DNA of 64,000 nucleotides from Coenobita brevimanus (GCA_032717465.1 CM064697.1:2533501-2597500); one strand, 5' to 3'. Numbered from the stretch's first letter, positions 45,431-56,364 are shown. Made by a program: numbers and translations. Notes: generated by a model from the letters alone, not told the origin.

Positions 45431-46076
45431 TTCAGGTGATAATTGTAAGGTGTGAAGTTTTGTGGGGATACGTGTGGGTTGTGAGGCGAAGGAAATGTCA
45501 ATGGGAACCGCTTTGCCAAGTATCCCATCAATAGGAAATGTTTGTTGGAGTTTAATCTGTCGTACATATTACTGGGGATGCACCGGCTGCGGTTGTTTAA
45601 GCCCTAAGTCAGATGGCAAGTTTTTCTTAATTTATTCTGGATAACAACGGATAATTTATTTAGTACAGGATAATTCTCTCTAATGAAAGAGACGAAGAGT
45701 GCATCGACATCGAGGGCGGAACCTAACTTATTCAGACGCAAATTGTCCAATCGTATAGGTCGGGATAAAACTTCTAAGTATTACGTCTCCGTTTCGTGGG
45801 CCATGTTCTGCACAAATTGTGTAGTATTGCCCCGCGTAGTGAAGTTGCCACCGAGAAACAGAATGACAAGAAAGTGAACCAAAAGTATTAACTTTTCTCA
45901 GTCCATTTTTTCCCATCCCACATGATCGGACGGTTTGCTTCAGAAGTTTATTGTGGCCTCTGTTTGAAGGCATCCCAGCTCCTCAGGATATGTTTTTTTC
46001 TTTTCTTGATTCCCACAGCTACGTCTATTCAGCTTTGGAGTGACCTTTAATTGTGAAAGGGTTCGAAGCCACCTCA
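45431..46076. other. Unique sequence with B-like fragment
   Basis: TATTCAGCTTTGGAGTGACC near 46026 resembles the family B arm. No gene. Confidence 0.35.
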
Positions 46077-46207
46077 TTAATCCTCGTCAACACAAAGACG
46101 TCATTCTTATTTTTCCTTACTACCGCCAGATGATTTTTATTGAATTCGGGAAAAACGTGTTAAAGTAAAAATATTAAAGAGAGGGAGTATCCTAGTGAAG
46201 GAATTAA
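46077..46207. mobile_element. Short family B MITE with TTAA at both ends
   Basis: TTAATCCTCGTCAACACAAA, then CTTACTACCGCCAGATGATT and TATTGAATTCGGG. It ends AGTGAAGGAATTAA. Only 131 bp; the second arm is mostly deleted. Confidence 0.65.
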
Positions 46208-46611
46208 GGAGTGGGGTCAGGCACTTCCCACACAGGTACTGTTTTTTTCCTCTATTTCGGCAGTGTTTTAGTCAGCACATATCTATTAAGGAAGTTTTCA
46301 TTAAGGTCTTAACCAGTTGTCGCGATAAATAAATCTTCATCGCAGTTATTTTATTTTCAGAAACCATTTTGCTTTGTCGCATTTTTCCCTCAGATATTCA
46401 CAATAGTTTGGTTGTGAAATATTTGGTAGGTATATGAATGGAGACAGGAGTACCAACCAACACTTATACACAATCCAAAGAAAGTATGTGAATATGGTAA
46501 CTGGACTAGGGATTGAGGTTTTGATTTCATGTGTGTAATAGTTCCATTTATTTTTTAGAGTATTGTGGCGTGTTAGGTGTTCTGATGTTCAATTCCTCAC
46601 ATGTGGTGCTA
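46208..46611. other. Unique sequence, no gene recognised
   Basis: AAAGAAAGTATGTGAATATGG near 46478 resembles the family C word. Confidence 0.3.
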
Positions 46612-46795
46612 ATGAAGGTGATGGTAATACTCTTGGTGGTGGTGGTGGTGTTGATGATGGTGGTGGCGATGATAGGGATGGCAGTAGTGGTGGTAGTAGT
46701 GCTTGAGGCAGTGGTGTACATGATGGTAGTGGTAGTGATGATGATGGTGGTGATGGCAGTAATGGTAATGATAGCAGTGTTCTGCTTGTAGTGAT
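46612..46795. repeat. GGT/GAT trinucleotide array
   Basis: GGTGGTGGTGATGATGG-type triplets, imperfect. Confidence 0.9.
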
Positions 46796-46819
46796 GGCCG
46801 GGGTATGGGCAAGGGTAGT

Positions 46820-47515
46820 TGTGATGGTGTACCGGGAGACGAGGAGGGAGAAGATGAGAGGGAACGGACAGGGGAGAGTATAGAGAGGAGAAAGAGGAAG
46901 TCAGATGAAAGGGTGGGAAGGGATGGGGAGGGAAAAAGGAATAGGAGGAGGTGAAGAAGGAATATAGATGAGAGGGAGAAAAGAAGTTAAAATGAAGTGT
47001 CCAGGTAGGGATGGGGAGGGAAAGGAGAATAAGAGGAGGTGAAGGAGGAATGTGAGTGAGAGGGAGGAGAAGAGATACATTGAAGAACGTGGGAAGGGAT
47101 GGGGAGGGAAAGGGGAAGAAGAGGAGGTGAAGGAGGAATACAGATAAGAGGGAGAAGAGGAAGTGGGTGGATGGTGGAAGATGAATGAGCAAAGAGAAAG
47201 GAAAAGGATGGGAGGGAAGAAGGGGGGAGAAAAGGTGATGGGAACGGAGAAGAAGGGTTAGGGGTAAGAAAGGAGAAAGAAGGGGATGAGAGGGAAGGAA
47301 GGGAAGGTGGGAGGCGATGGGAGAGGGGTTGAGGGTTGGGGAGGGGAGCAGGTAAGGGAGGGAAGGTGGCGGGAAGGAAGGAGGATGTGAAGGATAAAGA
47401 AAGGCTGGGGATGAGAGAGGAAAAAGAAGGGAGTGAGAGGGAAGAAACGGAAGGAGGGAGGGCATGAAAGAGGGGATGGAAGAAGGTAAGGGATGTTGAA
47501 GGGGAAGAAGGGAAG
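46820..47515. repeat. Purine tract with ~88-bp tandem repeat
   Basis: GGGATGGGGAGGGAAA occurs near 46920, 47007 and 47096, followed each time by a GAGGAGGTGAAG-GAGGAATA block, so three tandem units of about 86-88 bp. The remainder is irregular purine sequence. Confidence 0.8.
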
Positions 47516-47734
47516 GGCATAGCGGCCAATTGGGTGGTCGAAACTACAAAACGAACCGACACCTCAGTAGGACATTCATTTTGCACCCTCTATTAGCATA
47601 CTCTTAATGCTCCACCAGACTTATGACCACTTTATGAGGCAAGCTTTAGTTGGCCCGCATAATGATATTTAAAGGAGGAGCTGGAGGAGGCTTATGTAAT
47701 GGATTCTTAGAGGGATGTTTTGAAATGCCTATAG
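47516..47734. other. Balanced island, candidate conserved non-coding element
   Basis: TATTAGCATACTCTTAATGC, CTTTATGAGGCAAGC and GCATAATGATATTTAAAGG. On the minus strand, CTAAGAATCCATTAC at about 47694-47708 relates to the motif at 40684 and 49101. No gene. Confidence 0.35.
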
Positions 47735-48253
47735 GAGACTGTGTGAAATTTAATTATTGTGAGTTGTGGTGGTGCAGGAAATAATATTGGGACTTGGGTA
47801 TACAGGTGCAGAGAGAGAGAGAGAGAGAGACAGACAGAGACAGAGACAGAGACAGGCAGAGACAAACAAAAAAAGTGTTGTCCAGTTAACACACTTTGAT
47901 GCCATACGGAAATTAATACGAGATTTTCCACAGTAAGATGTGACTCACTCTCACTTGAACAGAATTGGCTGGCGTTAGCTGGAATGGAATAATAGATTTG
48001 TCTTGAGGGCGAGGGATTTGATGGTAATGGTATTCTTCCATGCACAGGATGAACAGAGGAAGGAAAATGAATTAAAAAAAAAGTCCATTCACCAAATTAC
48101 AGGTGTCCTTCAGTCATTTAAATACCTGTAAATGTAACTTTCTCAGCCTCTAACTCACTCTCAGGCTCACCCAGGTAAATGAATCGTCTGGTAGTAGCTG
48201 GAATACACTACAGTACTAGAGTTGACTTGAGCAAGAGAGGGTTTAGTAACGGT
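47735..48253. other. Unique sequence, (GA)n, B-like fragments
   Basis: (GA)n at 47810-47830 followed by CAGAGA hexamers. ACAGAATTGGCTGGCGTTAG near 47958 and AATGAATCGTCTGGTAGTAG near 48178 resemble family B arms. Confidence 0.4.
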
Positions 48254-48580
48254 AAACAGACGAAGAAATATCCATGTTGTTGGCGTAACCGACAGATGAA
48301 ATTCCCTGCTGTCCCGCTATCTTACGTTGTTAGATTGACATGTAGACAGACAGACACAATATCCGTGTTTGACCGGCAGATAGATGGGGGAAAATTTCTT
48401 GTTGTGTAGTTATCTTCCATTAGTGCCTTACCGTCCTTGAGATAGACAGACAAATATCCATGTTGCTAGATCAACTGACAGACAGAAAAAAAATAATCCT
48501 TGTGCAGTTACCCTCCGTGGTTAGCCTGACAGATTGACAGGCAAACAAATATCTGTGTATGTAGACCGACACCTACGATA
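48254..48580. repeat. ~95-bp tandem repeat, 3.3 copies
   Basis: AATATCC marks units at 48267, 48358 and 48453, and AATATCT at 48548 (spacings 91, 95, 95). Each unit also has a GACAGA(C/T)-rich part and a TATCTT/ACCCTC-n-TTAG part. Confidence 0.8.
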
Positions 48581-48584
48581 GACA

Positions 48585-48815
48585 GTCATTCATTATCATT
48601 ATCCGATCTGTACTGCCTCCGAAATAAGGAGCGTAGGGGCCCGGGGCTAGTTAATCCGTCCAGATATTTAAGGCAAGAGTGATGACCAGTCATCTGCCTC
48701 TCTCTGGCAGTATGTAAGTAGTAACTACCGGTCTTTGAACTCTAACTTCTTGGAATTCTTACTGTCCAAATCCGGTTGGAGTAGCTTAACCCGCTGTACC
48801 ACCAGGCGTTCATTT
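48585..48815 (-). mobile_element. SINE-like repeat S, copy 1
   Basis: Read on minus: CGCCTGGTGGTACAGCGGG with TTAAGCTACTCCAACCGG, later GAGTTCAAAGACC, then ACTGGTCATCACTCTTGCC. The start resembles a Pol III A box and the later word a weak B box. It is homologous to 50818-50975. Confidence 0.5.
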
Positions 48816-48929
48816 ACTTGTAATATAGTTACTATGTAACGCAGTAAATAGTATCCTTGTGTACAGGAAATTCTTCTAGCTTGTATCTCAGTTTATACTG
48901 TAGTAACCTGAAGGCAGCACTACATCAAA
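48816..48929. other. Unique sequence
   Basis: Nothing recognised. Confidence 0.2.
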
Positions 48930-49305
48930 AGAATGGATGGTGTAATGCATTTTGCTTCCGTTGGTGCCGTACCACATCGTCCGTGCAGCCCATACCAACT
49001 CAGCCCCGCCTGCCCGGCCAGCAGCGTGGGAACGAGCACAACTTCCGCGCATCCCCGCACAAGGTCGGACACGGCTGCCAAAAATCTCCATAACCCGGGA
49101 ATCCATCACTAGGGAGTCCATTACGCTCAAGGCCCACCGACGGAGCAAAACACACACGGAACTCACGCCCCCGGGACCTCATTGCAACGGCTTCTTAAGG
49201 CCTATTATCATGCATTCCCCACCCGCCTGTTAAAATTACACACTGCCGGCCACACGGTCATTTCGATGGATAACGAGGCATTTTTACCCCCTAACCATAT
49301 TTAGT
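48930..49305. other. CpG-containing GC-rich island
   Basis: The least AT-rich, least repetitive stretch of the region, with frequent CG dinucleotides, CCATAACCCGGGAATCCATC and the shared motif ATCCATCACTA-n6-CCATTAC at 49101-49124. It has no open frame with recognised domains. It could be a promoter-like or conserved non-coding island. Confidence 0.4.
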
Positions 49306-49309
49306 GGGG

Positions 49310-50395
49310 GAGCGAAGCAAGGGAAAGGGGAAAGGAAGGGGTAGCTAAGGAGAAGCAGGGGAGGAGATGGGAAGTGAAAGGACTGCGTGAGGTGGGAGTA
49401 CACTGGAAAGGCCAGGGCATTGTTTACAAACAAACCTAGGATCGACTTCCTTTTGTAAGTAGGATTTTTTTTAGACAATGGAATTTCTGCAATCGACTTT
49501 CCTTATCCTTCGTGTTAAACAAAGTAGCATGCGATATTTTATTTTTTGGTAACTAAGGTAGGGTTTTGCATGAAGAAATAGGGACACAGGGAGATTCTTC
49601 ACTCCCTTTGTTCTTCTTGCGAAAACAAATCACAGTTACGACGTGGAACTGATCATAAGTTTCTTTGTGAATGACGACCCGAGAGGTAGAGTTACGATGT
49701 ATAGACGTGTGAGTAGGGAAGGGATGTAATGAAGAGCGACGAAGGGAGAGGGAAAGAGAATGAGATAGAAAAGGAATGGAGAGGCTGCGAGAGGAAAGGA
49801 GGGAAAGCAGAAACAAGAAGGGGATAGTAGGGCAGGAAAACAAATGATTATGGAGAGTGAAACAAGGATGGAAATGAAGAGTAAAACAGAAATCGAAATG
49901 TGGCTAGTGAAATGCAGGGGAGAAAGTGTAGGAAGAGTAAGGTACAAAAAGGGATGGGAGAGAGATAGAGGTGAGAATGAAGGGAGTTTTGGTGAAAGAG
50001 CAAGATAGGAAAGACAGATTGATAGAGGTGAGAGTGAAGGCAATGGAGAGACTTACGAGTGCAAGGGAGGTGAATGAGAGGATGAGAAGATAAGTGGCAT
50101 GTGGAAAATATGAACGGCGGGGGATGGAGAGTGAGTGTTAGTTGGATGGAAACAGGGGAAGACAGCCGAGTTAAAGACAGAGAAATATCAGTGTAACTTG
50201 AGATAAATAGGCAAGCGAAAGGAGACACTACCAGTTAACGAAATGATGGGAAAGTAAGTACGACAGAAGGAAATGAAGGAAGACCAGAGGAAAGACGAGT
50301 AAGCAGCACAAAGGTGAGAGTGAAGAAGTGATGGCAGGGAGCGGAGAGGCACATTAGGGAGGTGGGTGGGTGGGTAGGTGTGCGTGCAGGAAAAT
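49310..50395. repeat. Purine-rich tract
   Basis: Broken by unique sequence at 49440-49680. GATAGAGGTGAGAATGAAGG near 49964 recurs near 50022 in variant form. Minus-strand L/S/P frames are artefacts. Confidence 0.75.
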
Positions 50396-50817
50396 ATGCT
50401 TGGGTATTTATATTCATGTTTTTAATGGGCCACTTCACTTGTACCTTTACGGTGTGTTTATTTTCAGTTCATGCTCGTTATGAGGCTTAGGCGAAACTCA
50501 CTTTCAACCCTTGCACTATCATGGCGATTTTTTATTCTCTTCACTCTGGACGATTTTTTGTTTTGTTTTGTGAAGGGATCAGAAACAGTCCACGATGATG
50601 ATTCTTCCACCTCAAATTTTCTTTTTTCCTCGTTCTGAAGGACTCAGAACAAGTGTCCGTTAATCTTTTCACAGCATTAAAGATTGACTTCTTTCATTCT
50701 CCCTACTCCTTGATGACATTTTTTCGTTTACTCAGGAAAACTCTTTAGTCGTAGTGAGGGGGTCAGAAACAGTCTCCATTAACTTTTTCTGTGTTGATGA
50801 TATTTGTTTTGTTTTAT
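50396..50817. repeat. Unique sequence with three related B-like segments
   Basis: GATCAGAAACAGTCCACGAT (about 50578), GACTCAGAACAAGTGTCCGT (about 50641) and GGTCAGAAACAGTCTCCATT (about 50761) are variants of one block. The CACTCTGGACGATTTTT and TTACTCAGGAAAACTC words resemble family B arms. Confidence 0.4.
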
Positions 50818-50975
50818 TCCGGCTACTCATACCAGACACTTAAGGTGAGGGTGACCAGTCAACTTTGGTGTGCAGCATTATGTAAACAGTAAACCCCAGC
50901 TCACCCTTGAACATAAATTCACTCGAGCCATGCCCGGTTGGAGCAGCTTAACCCACTTGACCACCAGGCGTTCAT
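50818..50975 (-). mobile_element. SINE-like repeat S, copy 2
   Basis: Shares with copy 1 the + strand words GGTTGGAG-AGCTTAACCC, ACCACCAGGCGTTCATTT and GTGACCAGTCA, in the same order and orientation. Confidence 0.55.
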
Positions 50976-51445
50976 TTGTTGCTATTGTGGGTTCTACTCA
51001 ACGTTGTATATAAATGGCTTCCTGAGTAACAGGATTACATTTGACTTGTCACCTAGTGTGGTCACGTAATGGTTACACAACATTGTGTGAGAAGAGGGGA
51101 TATTCTGCATATATTGTTCATGCTCTGAGTGTGATATCCTGTAGCTGTTTTTTTCTTCTTTTTTTAATGCAAGATTGAAGGAACCAATGGCCAGGAGCCC
51201 ACAAACCCTTCCTTCCAAGAAAAAAACAAAAACATTACAATAGACAACCAAATGCTTAGAGACCTTTCAGACTAAATTTGATGAAAGTGTTAATTAACTC
51301 TATAAAGACAACAATATATATGTTTAAGTTGTGTCACCCTTGCACGAATTATCAAGCTGCCTATGACTAGGGAAGCGTGGAGAATTTCTGGTCCTTCTTT
51401 AGTAATAACTTTAGGTTATGAGAAGAGTCTGGGAAATATTAACTA
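50976..51445. other. Unique sequence, no gene recognised
   Basis: Nothing recognised. Confidence 0.25.
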
Positions 51446-51658
51446 TATCCTTTTCTCTTTAACTTAGCCCAGATTTTTGTCCTTTTGCAGCTCGTTTCCC
51501 GTAGCTCGATGGCAGGAAAAAACGTTGCTGCAACTCTACATCTTTCCCATAGCACTTTTTCGTGACTAGGATCATATTGTAGTGTTAATCTCTTATGACC
51601 ACTAGGTATTCAAGATGGAGGGACGGCAATTTTAGGCCAAGTTAGAGTAAAATGGGTG
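51446..51658 (+). mobile_element. Family A MITE
   Basis: Left TATCCTTTTCTCTTTAACTT then AGCCCAGATTTTT. The complement of the right end is ACCCATTTTACTCTAACTTG then GCCTAAAATTGCC. The core is TTCAAGATGGAGGGACGG. Confidence 0.8.
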
Positions 51659-51840
51659 CACGGGGAAAATCATGAGTTAATGGGAAGCTGTTAAGAGGTA
51701 ATAAGGCAATATGAAAAGAGCATAGGAAACAGAGAATGGTAGTTGTGGTGTATCGGGAAATGGGAAATGGAAATAATGGGGTGTTGAGGGAAAGGGCGGC
51801 AATTAGTAGAGACCTTGACGCGCCCTTACACACCACTAGT

Positions 51841-52249
<409 letters not shown>

Positions 52250-52600
52250 CCACACCCTTACAACACCCGCACACTGCTTACTCTCACTCGTAACACCCTC
52301 ACACCTCTCACCCTCACTCGTAACATCCTCACACCTCTCATCCTCACTCGTAACATCCTCACACCTCTCATCCTCACTCGTAACATCCTCACACCTCTCA
52401 TCTTCGTGCGTCACACTCTCACGCCTTTCTTCTTTACACCCCTCACCCTAACATCTTTACACCTCTCACCCTTACATCTAACATCGTCACATCTCTCAAC
52501 CTCACCTTTCTCGTTTTTACTCGTATATATCACAAACACACCTCTCACCCGCACGCTATCATCCTCACAGCTCTCGTCTCACATTCCCACATCTCATCCT
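52250..52600. repeat. 30-bp minisatellite
   Basis: Near-perfect 30-bp units (TAACATCCTCACACCTCTCA plus TCCTCACTCG) at 52291-52410, with degenerate copies on both sides. Confidence 0.92.
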
Positions 52601-52724
52601 GCTCTCTCTCTCTCTGCACATTTTAGTCCATACTCTCTGGCGACCTCACAGCTTGGCATTCTATCCACCTTTTGGCTGTTGTATTTCTGGTAGCTGAGTA
52701 AAATTGTCCGTTGTCCAAAGTACG

Positions 52725-52727
<3 letters not shown>

Positions 52728-52768
<41 letters not shown>
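52728..52768. repeat. (GT)n microsatellite
   Basis: About 40 bp of GT dinucleotides. Confidence 0.97.
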
Positions 52769-52771
<3 letters not shown>

Positions 52772-53589
52772 TCTGGTGCCTGAGCCTTCTCGATCATGGC
52801 ATAGCTGTTCAGGTTTGCCTAAATGAAATACAAATAGGTAAGTAGGAGCTAAATGATTAAAGTATAAAATTACATATGAACTGAAACATCTCACTGCGAA
52901 GACCATTTATTTGTGATTATTTTTACGAACTAGCCAGTTTTATTCAACTTAGAATTGACGTCTTGTTCTGAAGCAATTATGTCTAACTCCTCCACCTTGA
53001 TATGTCTCCCCGAAGAAATATTTGAAGATAAGAATTTAGCAACTACTCAATCGTCGTGAAAAGGTTAGAAATAATCACTGCTTTTATTGGCCGTATGACA
53101 CTAATTTCGCTTTTTAAAGTAAAGATTTTTTTTTTTTAAATCCACATCATTACGATATGTTGCTCCTAATATGAATAACATCGTCTGGGGGTAGCACGGC
53201 AGGAATAGTTAAAATGTCATTATGGTAGGGAAGGAGTTCTGGTTTGTTGTTTCTGACCTACCACTATTAGGTGCTACAGAAAATCGTACAGTGCTTACGT
53301 GAAAAAGTTTAAAAGATAAAAAGATAATGACGTACTCAAAGGATTCATTGGCCGACACCACTTAACTAGTTTCAAGGGTAATGGACAAGCTATTACCCCG
53401 TAGGTACGAGTAATCTGCACGTACTGAAGGGTAATTGAGGCTTTTAATATTATGATGTTTAAAATTTACCGGTGGTTAACGCCTCTTTCATGCTTCCCAA
53501 ATATTGATATTAACTGTAATTTTAATAATGTTCTCTCGGAGCCTGGAATATCAGTCAGCTGCCCAACCATCTACTAAATATTGATGTTA
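52769..53589. other. Unique sequence with family B fragments
   Basis: TTTTATTCAACTTAGAATTG near 52937 and ATGAATAACATCGTCTGGGG near 53171 are family B arm-like words. No gene. Confidence 0.4.
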
Positions 53590-53960
53590 GCCGTCCCGAT
53601 GCCTGTAATTACTAACCCTCCCCCCACTGCACCTACCTCCCCACCTGCACTCACTCCTATCCCGTCCTGCGTACCTGCTCTGTCTCCTAGCCCCCTTTCC
53701 CCTTTATTTTCTCTGCTTCTTTCTTCTCCCCTCTTTTTCCCTCCTCTGTTACCCTTTGTTCCTCCTTTATTATTATTGTCTTAAACTCAGGTATTTTTCA
53801 TAGCCAGTCTTCCCTGTAACAAACAGTCTCGAGATGCCTGCCTGTTGCTGTTGGCTTTCCTTTTTACTCTCTTCCTCCTCCCCCTACTCCCTTCCTGCTC
53901 CCTCTCTACACCCCCTCCTACTTTTCCCTCTTTCCCCTTCCTGTTGTAATCCCCTCTCTA
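53590..53960. repeat. Pyrimidine-rich tract
   Basis: C/T-rich; no gene. A short non-repetitive stretch follows to 54113. Confidence 0.75.
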
Positions 53961-54113
53961 CTTACCCTCCTGCTCCAGCGTGTGGGGTGAGTGTGCGGGC
54001 GTAGTTTGAGTGCGTGGCGGTGAGGAACTAGCTAATGCCCCCCTGCCAACCTCACTCTCACCACCAGCACGCAACATCGAACCTTCACTTCGTTGCAGAG
54101 CAGAGTGAAATAT

Positions 54114-54115
54114 GG

Positions 54116-54152
<37 letters not shown>

Positions 54153-54155
54153 CCG

Positions 54156-54192
<37 letters not shown>

Positions 54193-54195
54193 TAG
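54114..54195. repeat. (ATC)n then (ATT)n microsatellite
   Basis: ATC to 54152, short spacer, ATT to 54195. Confidence 0.96.
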
Positions 54196-54275
54196 CCTTT
54201 GCCTTATCGTCATCATTATTCTTATCGGTGATGGTATTCAGTCGTATTCTAAGCGACTTTGGAGATTTCGTTCGT

Positions 54276-54430
54276 AACACATTTTCCTCAGCGATGTATT
54301 CTGAACAGTGCACCTCAGTATCCTCTTGTATGTTACTGATACAAATTACGTCGATGGTAAAACTATACATATCACATACAAGAAAATGGTGAGGTGCAAT
54401 ATCAAAATAAATCGCTAAGGAAGAGGTGCT
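54276..54430. mobile_element. Family F MITE
   Basis: Left ACACATTTTCCTCAGCGATG then TATTCTGA. The right end AATAAATCGCTAAGGAAGAG then GTGCT is its inverse. The interior matches the 15453 and 36143 copies. Confidence 0.75.
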
Positions 54431-54711
54431 GCGAAGACTTCCATGCCACCAAGTATACAGCCCTCGGTCCCTCTTGAGGATCACTCAGTGGGATCCAAGT
54501 CACTGTACTCTTAAACTATTTGTATCAGGTGACTTTTCTGTTGGAAGACTTTTGTTTAAATTCAGAAGATCCCTGTGACAGTGAAGGGATTATTGAAGAC
54601 TATACTTTACCCCTCCATAGTGGAAATTGCATCGTAAGGTAGCCTAAATAACAGAGTCTGGAAATAACGTGCATACAGAAGTTATTTGTTGAAGTTACTG
54701 TTGTTGCTTAA
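54431..54711. other. Unique sequence with B-like fragments
   Basis: TTTGTTTAAATTCAGAAGAT near 54548 and TAGCCTAAATAACAGAGTCT near 54639 are distant family B arm matches. Confidence 0.35.
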
Positions 54712-55005
54712 CCCCGGTCTCTTTGGCCGAGCAGACCCGTCGACCACAGGTAAGCATTTGCTTCTTTGGAGCCGTCTTACAGGCACCATGGAAGAAACTG
54801 GTGCACCCTTTTGGTGACAGCGCCTCGCCAAAGTCGGGTCATGGTCCTTACCCCCGGCGAGGGACAGGGAAATATGAGGAGGTTTGGCTCCTGGGTATCG
54901 TAACCCCGCAGCTGTTTTGCTCCACCGAGGGTACACAGTGCCACCACGTACAGGCTCCCTGCCAGCACCTGGACTAAAGAAGGTAATCCATTAAACGCAA
55001 TCGGC
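54712..55005 (+). repeat. Dispersed repeat E, copy 2
   Basis: Collinear with 8452-8640 from about 54815: ACAGCGCCTCGCCA, CGGCGAGGGACAGGGAAATA, CTCCTGGGT, GCAGCTGTTTTGCTCCACCG and TACACAGTGCCACCACGTAC. The upstream part, GTCTCTTTGGCCGAGCAGAC, looks slightly like a Pol III A box. Confidence 0.6.
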
Positions 55006-55146
55006 GCCACCTTAGCGGATAAAATCGTCTGATAGTGGCTGAAGTTATATAAGTAAAGAGAGAAGAAACATTCTTGTAGTCCAAAGAAATAGGACTAATC
55101 ACGACCATGGGAGTTCATTCTGGATCAGTTTTTGTACTTGATGAAA
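55006..55146. other. Family B fragment and spacer
   Basis: GGATAAAATCGTCTGATAGT at 55017 is a family B arm. Confidence 0.4.
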
Positions 55147-55395
55147 GCAAGAGTTGACCGTTGCTCCCAGTCCTTCATTTCCTTCATTTATGCAACAGGT
55201 CAGCTCTGAAACTGTCTCCCTCTGTCTGTATGTCCTACTTCCTATGACCTCCAGTCTTTCAAACGCAGTGTGTCCAGGCATCTCGAAATGAACGGATCTT
55301 GATATGGCTCTCTTTTGTATTGTTTTTGGTTTTTCTTGGAGGGAAGTGTTATGCGCGTTCCTTGCCTGTGGTTCCTTCTTCCTCGCATAAAAAAA
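55147..55395 (+). mobile_element. Jockey/CR1-like LINE, copy 2 (3' fragment)
   Basis: About 250 bp matching 1995-2240 of copy 1: CAAGAGTTGACCGTTGCTCC, GTCTTTCAAACGCAGTGTGT, CAGGCATCTCGAAATGAACG, and the 3' UTR up to TTCTTCCTCGCATAAAAAAA. It differs by a duplicated CCTTCATTT and scattered substitutions. It is truncated within the last part of the reverse transcriptase reading frame. Confidence 0.92.
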
Positions 55396-55520
55396 TCCTT
55401 CCATAGACTACGATGATGTTTTTCCTGATGTGCTGCAACTGGCACGAGATAAGCGAGAGGAAGTACAAGAATTATGCGTTATCGACAACATGAGGCATAT
55501 TAAGGCATAGTCTTTTTCTT
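55396..55520 (+). other. Short open stretch after LINE tail
   Basis: The + frame 55402-55510 reads YDDVFPDVLQLARDKREEVQ, then ELCVIDNMRHIKA and a stop. It has a protein-like composition, but there is no recognised domain or splice context. It may be an exon or transposon-ORF remnant cut by the LINE, or chance. Confidence 0.2.
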
Positions 55521-55693
55521 TCTTTTTTTTAGTCCAAGTCTTCCCTGTAGAACAATACCCGTATCAGTGGATTTAAAAACCAGGTCTTCATTATGCTGCT
55601 GAGTTAATAGAGTATGTATTACAACGGCCGATTTGCATATACCTGACATGTACGAGGAGCCGTAGTATACACGTTCATGTGATTTGCAGATCC

Positions 55694-55719
55694 TGAAGAG
55701 GAATTGGTCCGTAAGACAG

Positions 55720-55762
<43 letters not shown>

Positions 55763-55940
55763 AAAACTGACCTACTATACTCCTGCCAATTATTGATCCG
55801 TTAGACAGAGGAACACCATTTTTTGTCCCTAGAGAACTGACATGCTCTTACCAAATAGCTGATTCGTAAGACAGAGGAACACCAGTTTTTGTCCCAGGAG
55901 AACGGACATCCTCTTACCCAATGCGTGAACAGGGACAAAG
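55694..55940. repeat. ~66-70-bp tandem repeat interrupted by poly(T)
   Basis: GTAAGACAGAGGAACACCA-type units at about 55790, 55865 and (partial) 55711. The first is broken by poly(T) 55724-55761. Units also share GAGAACTGACATGCTCTTAC. Confidence 0.8.
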
Positions 55941-56364
55941 GGGGAAGACAAATGACAAGGACACAGCAAAGACCAAAGTGGTTAGAGGTGCTCCTAATAC
56001 CCAGGAAAATATGATAAACAACCGAGTAACTGGTAAGGAACTACCCATTTTACAGCTATTACAACGAGCTGTTTGTGTCGGAGGAAGAGAACCGATAGTT
56101 AAGATGAGCTGTGGTAAGGCTGGACTTGGTTAGGGTGGAATTGGAGAAGTAGTGCTATGTTTTTTTGCGTTTAGTGCTGGAGGGCGAGGCGACAGCCGGT
56201 ACAGACCAGAGAGATGGTTATTGGGGTGTGATTCTTCTGTACAGCAGTAGCAGCAGTAGAATCATCATCATCATCATCGTCGTCGTCGTCATGCTCTTTT
56301 CTGTAGCATCGCTTTTTCGCAGCATCGTCGTCGTCGCCTTTGTTGTACTGTAGCCTTTCTTCTT
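55941..56364. other. Unique sequence with (ATC)n(GTC)n
   Basis: Trinucleotides at 56261-56294. The open frame 55921-56133 + has no recognised domain. Confidence 0.3.

Noticed and set aside
46548..47465. A 305-codon open frame on minus
   Set aside because: Complement of a purine tract and a GGT trinucleotide array; no gene signals.
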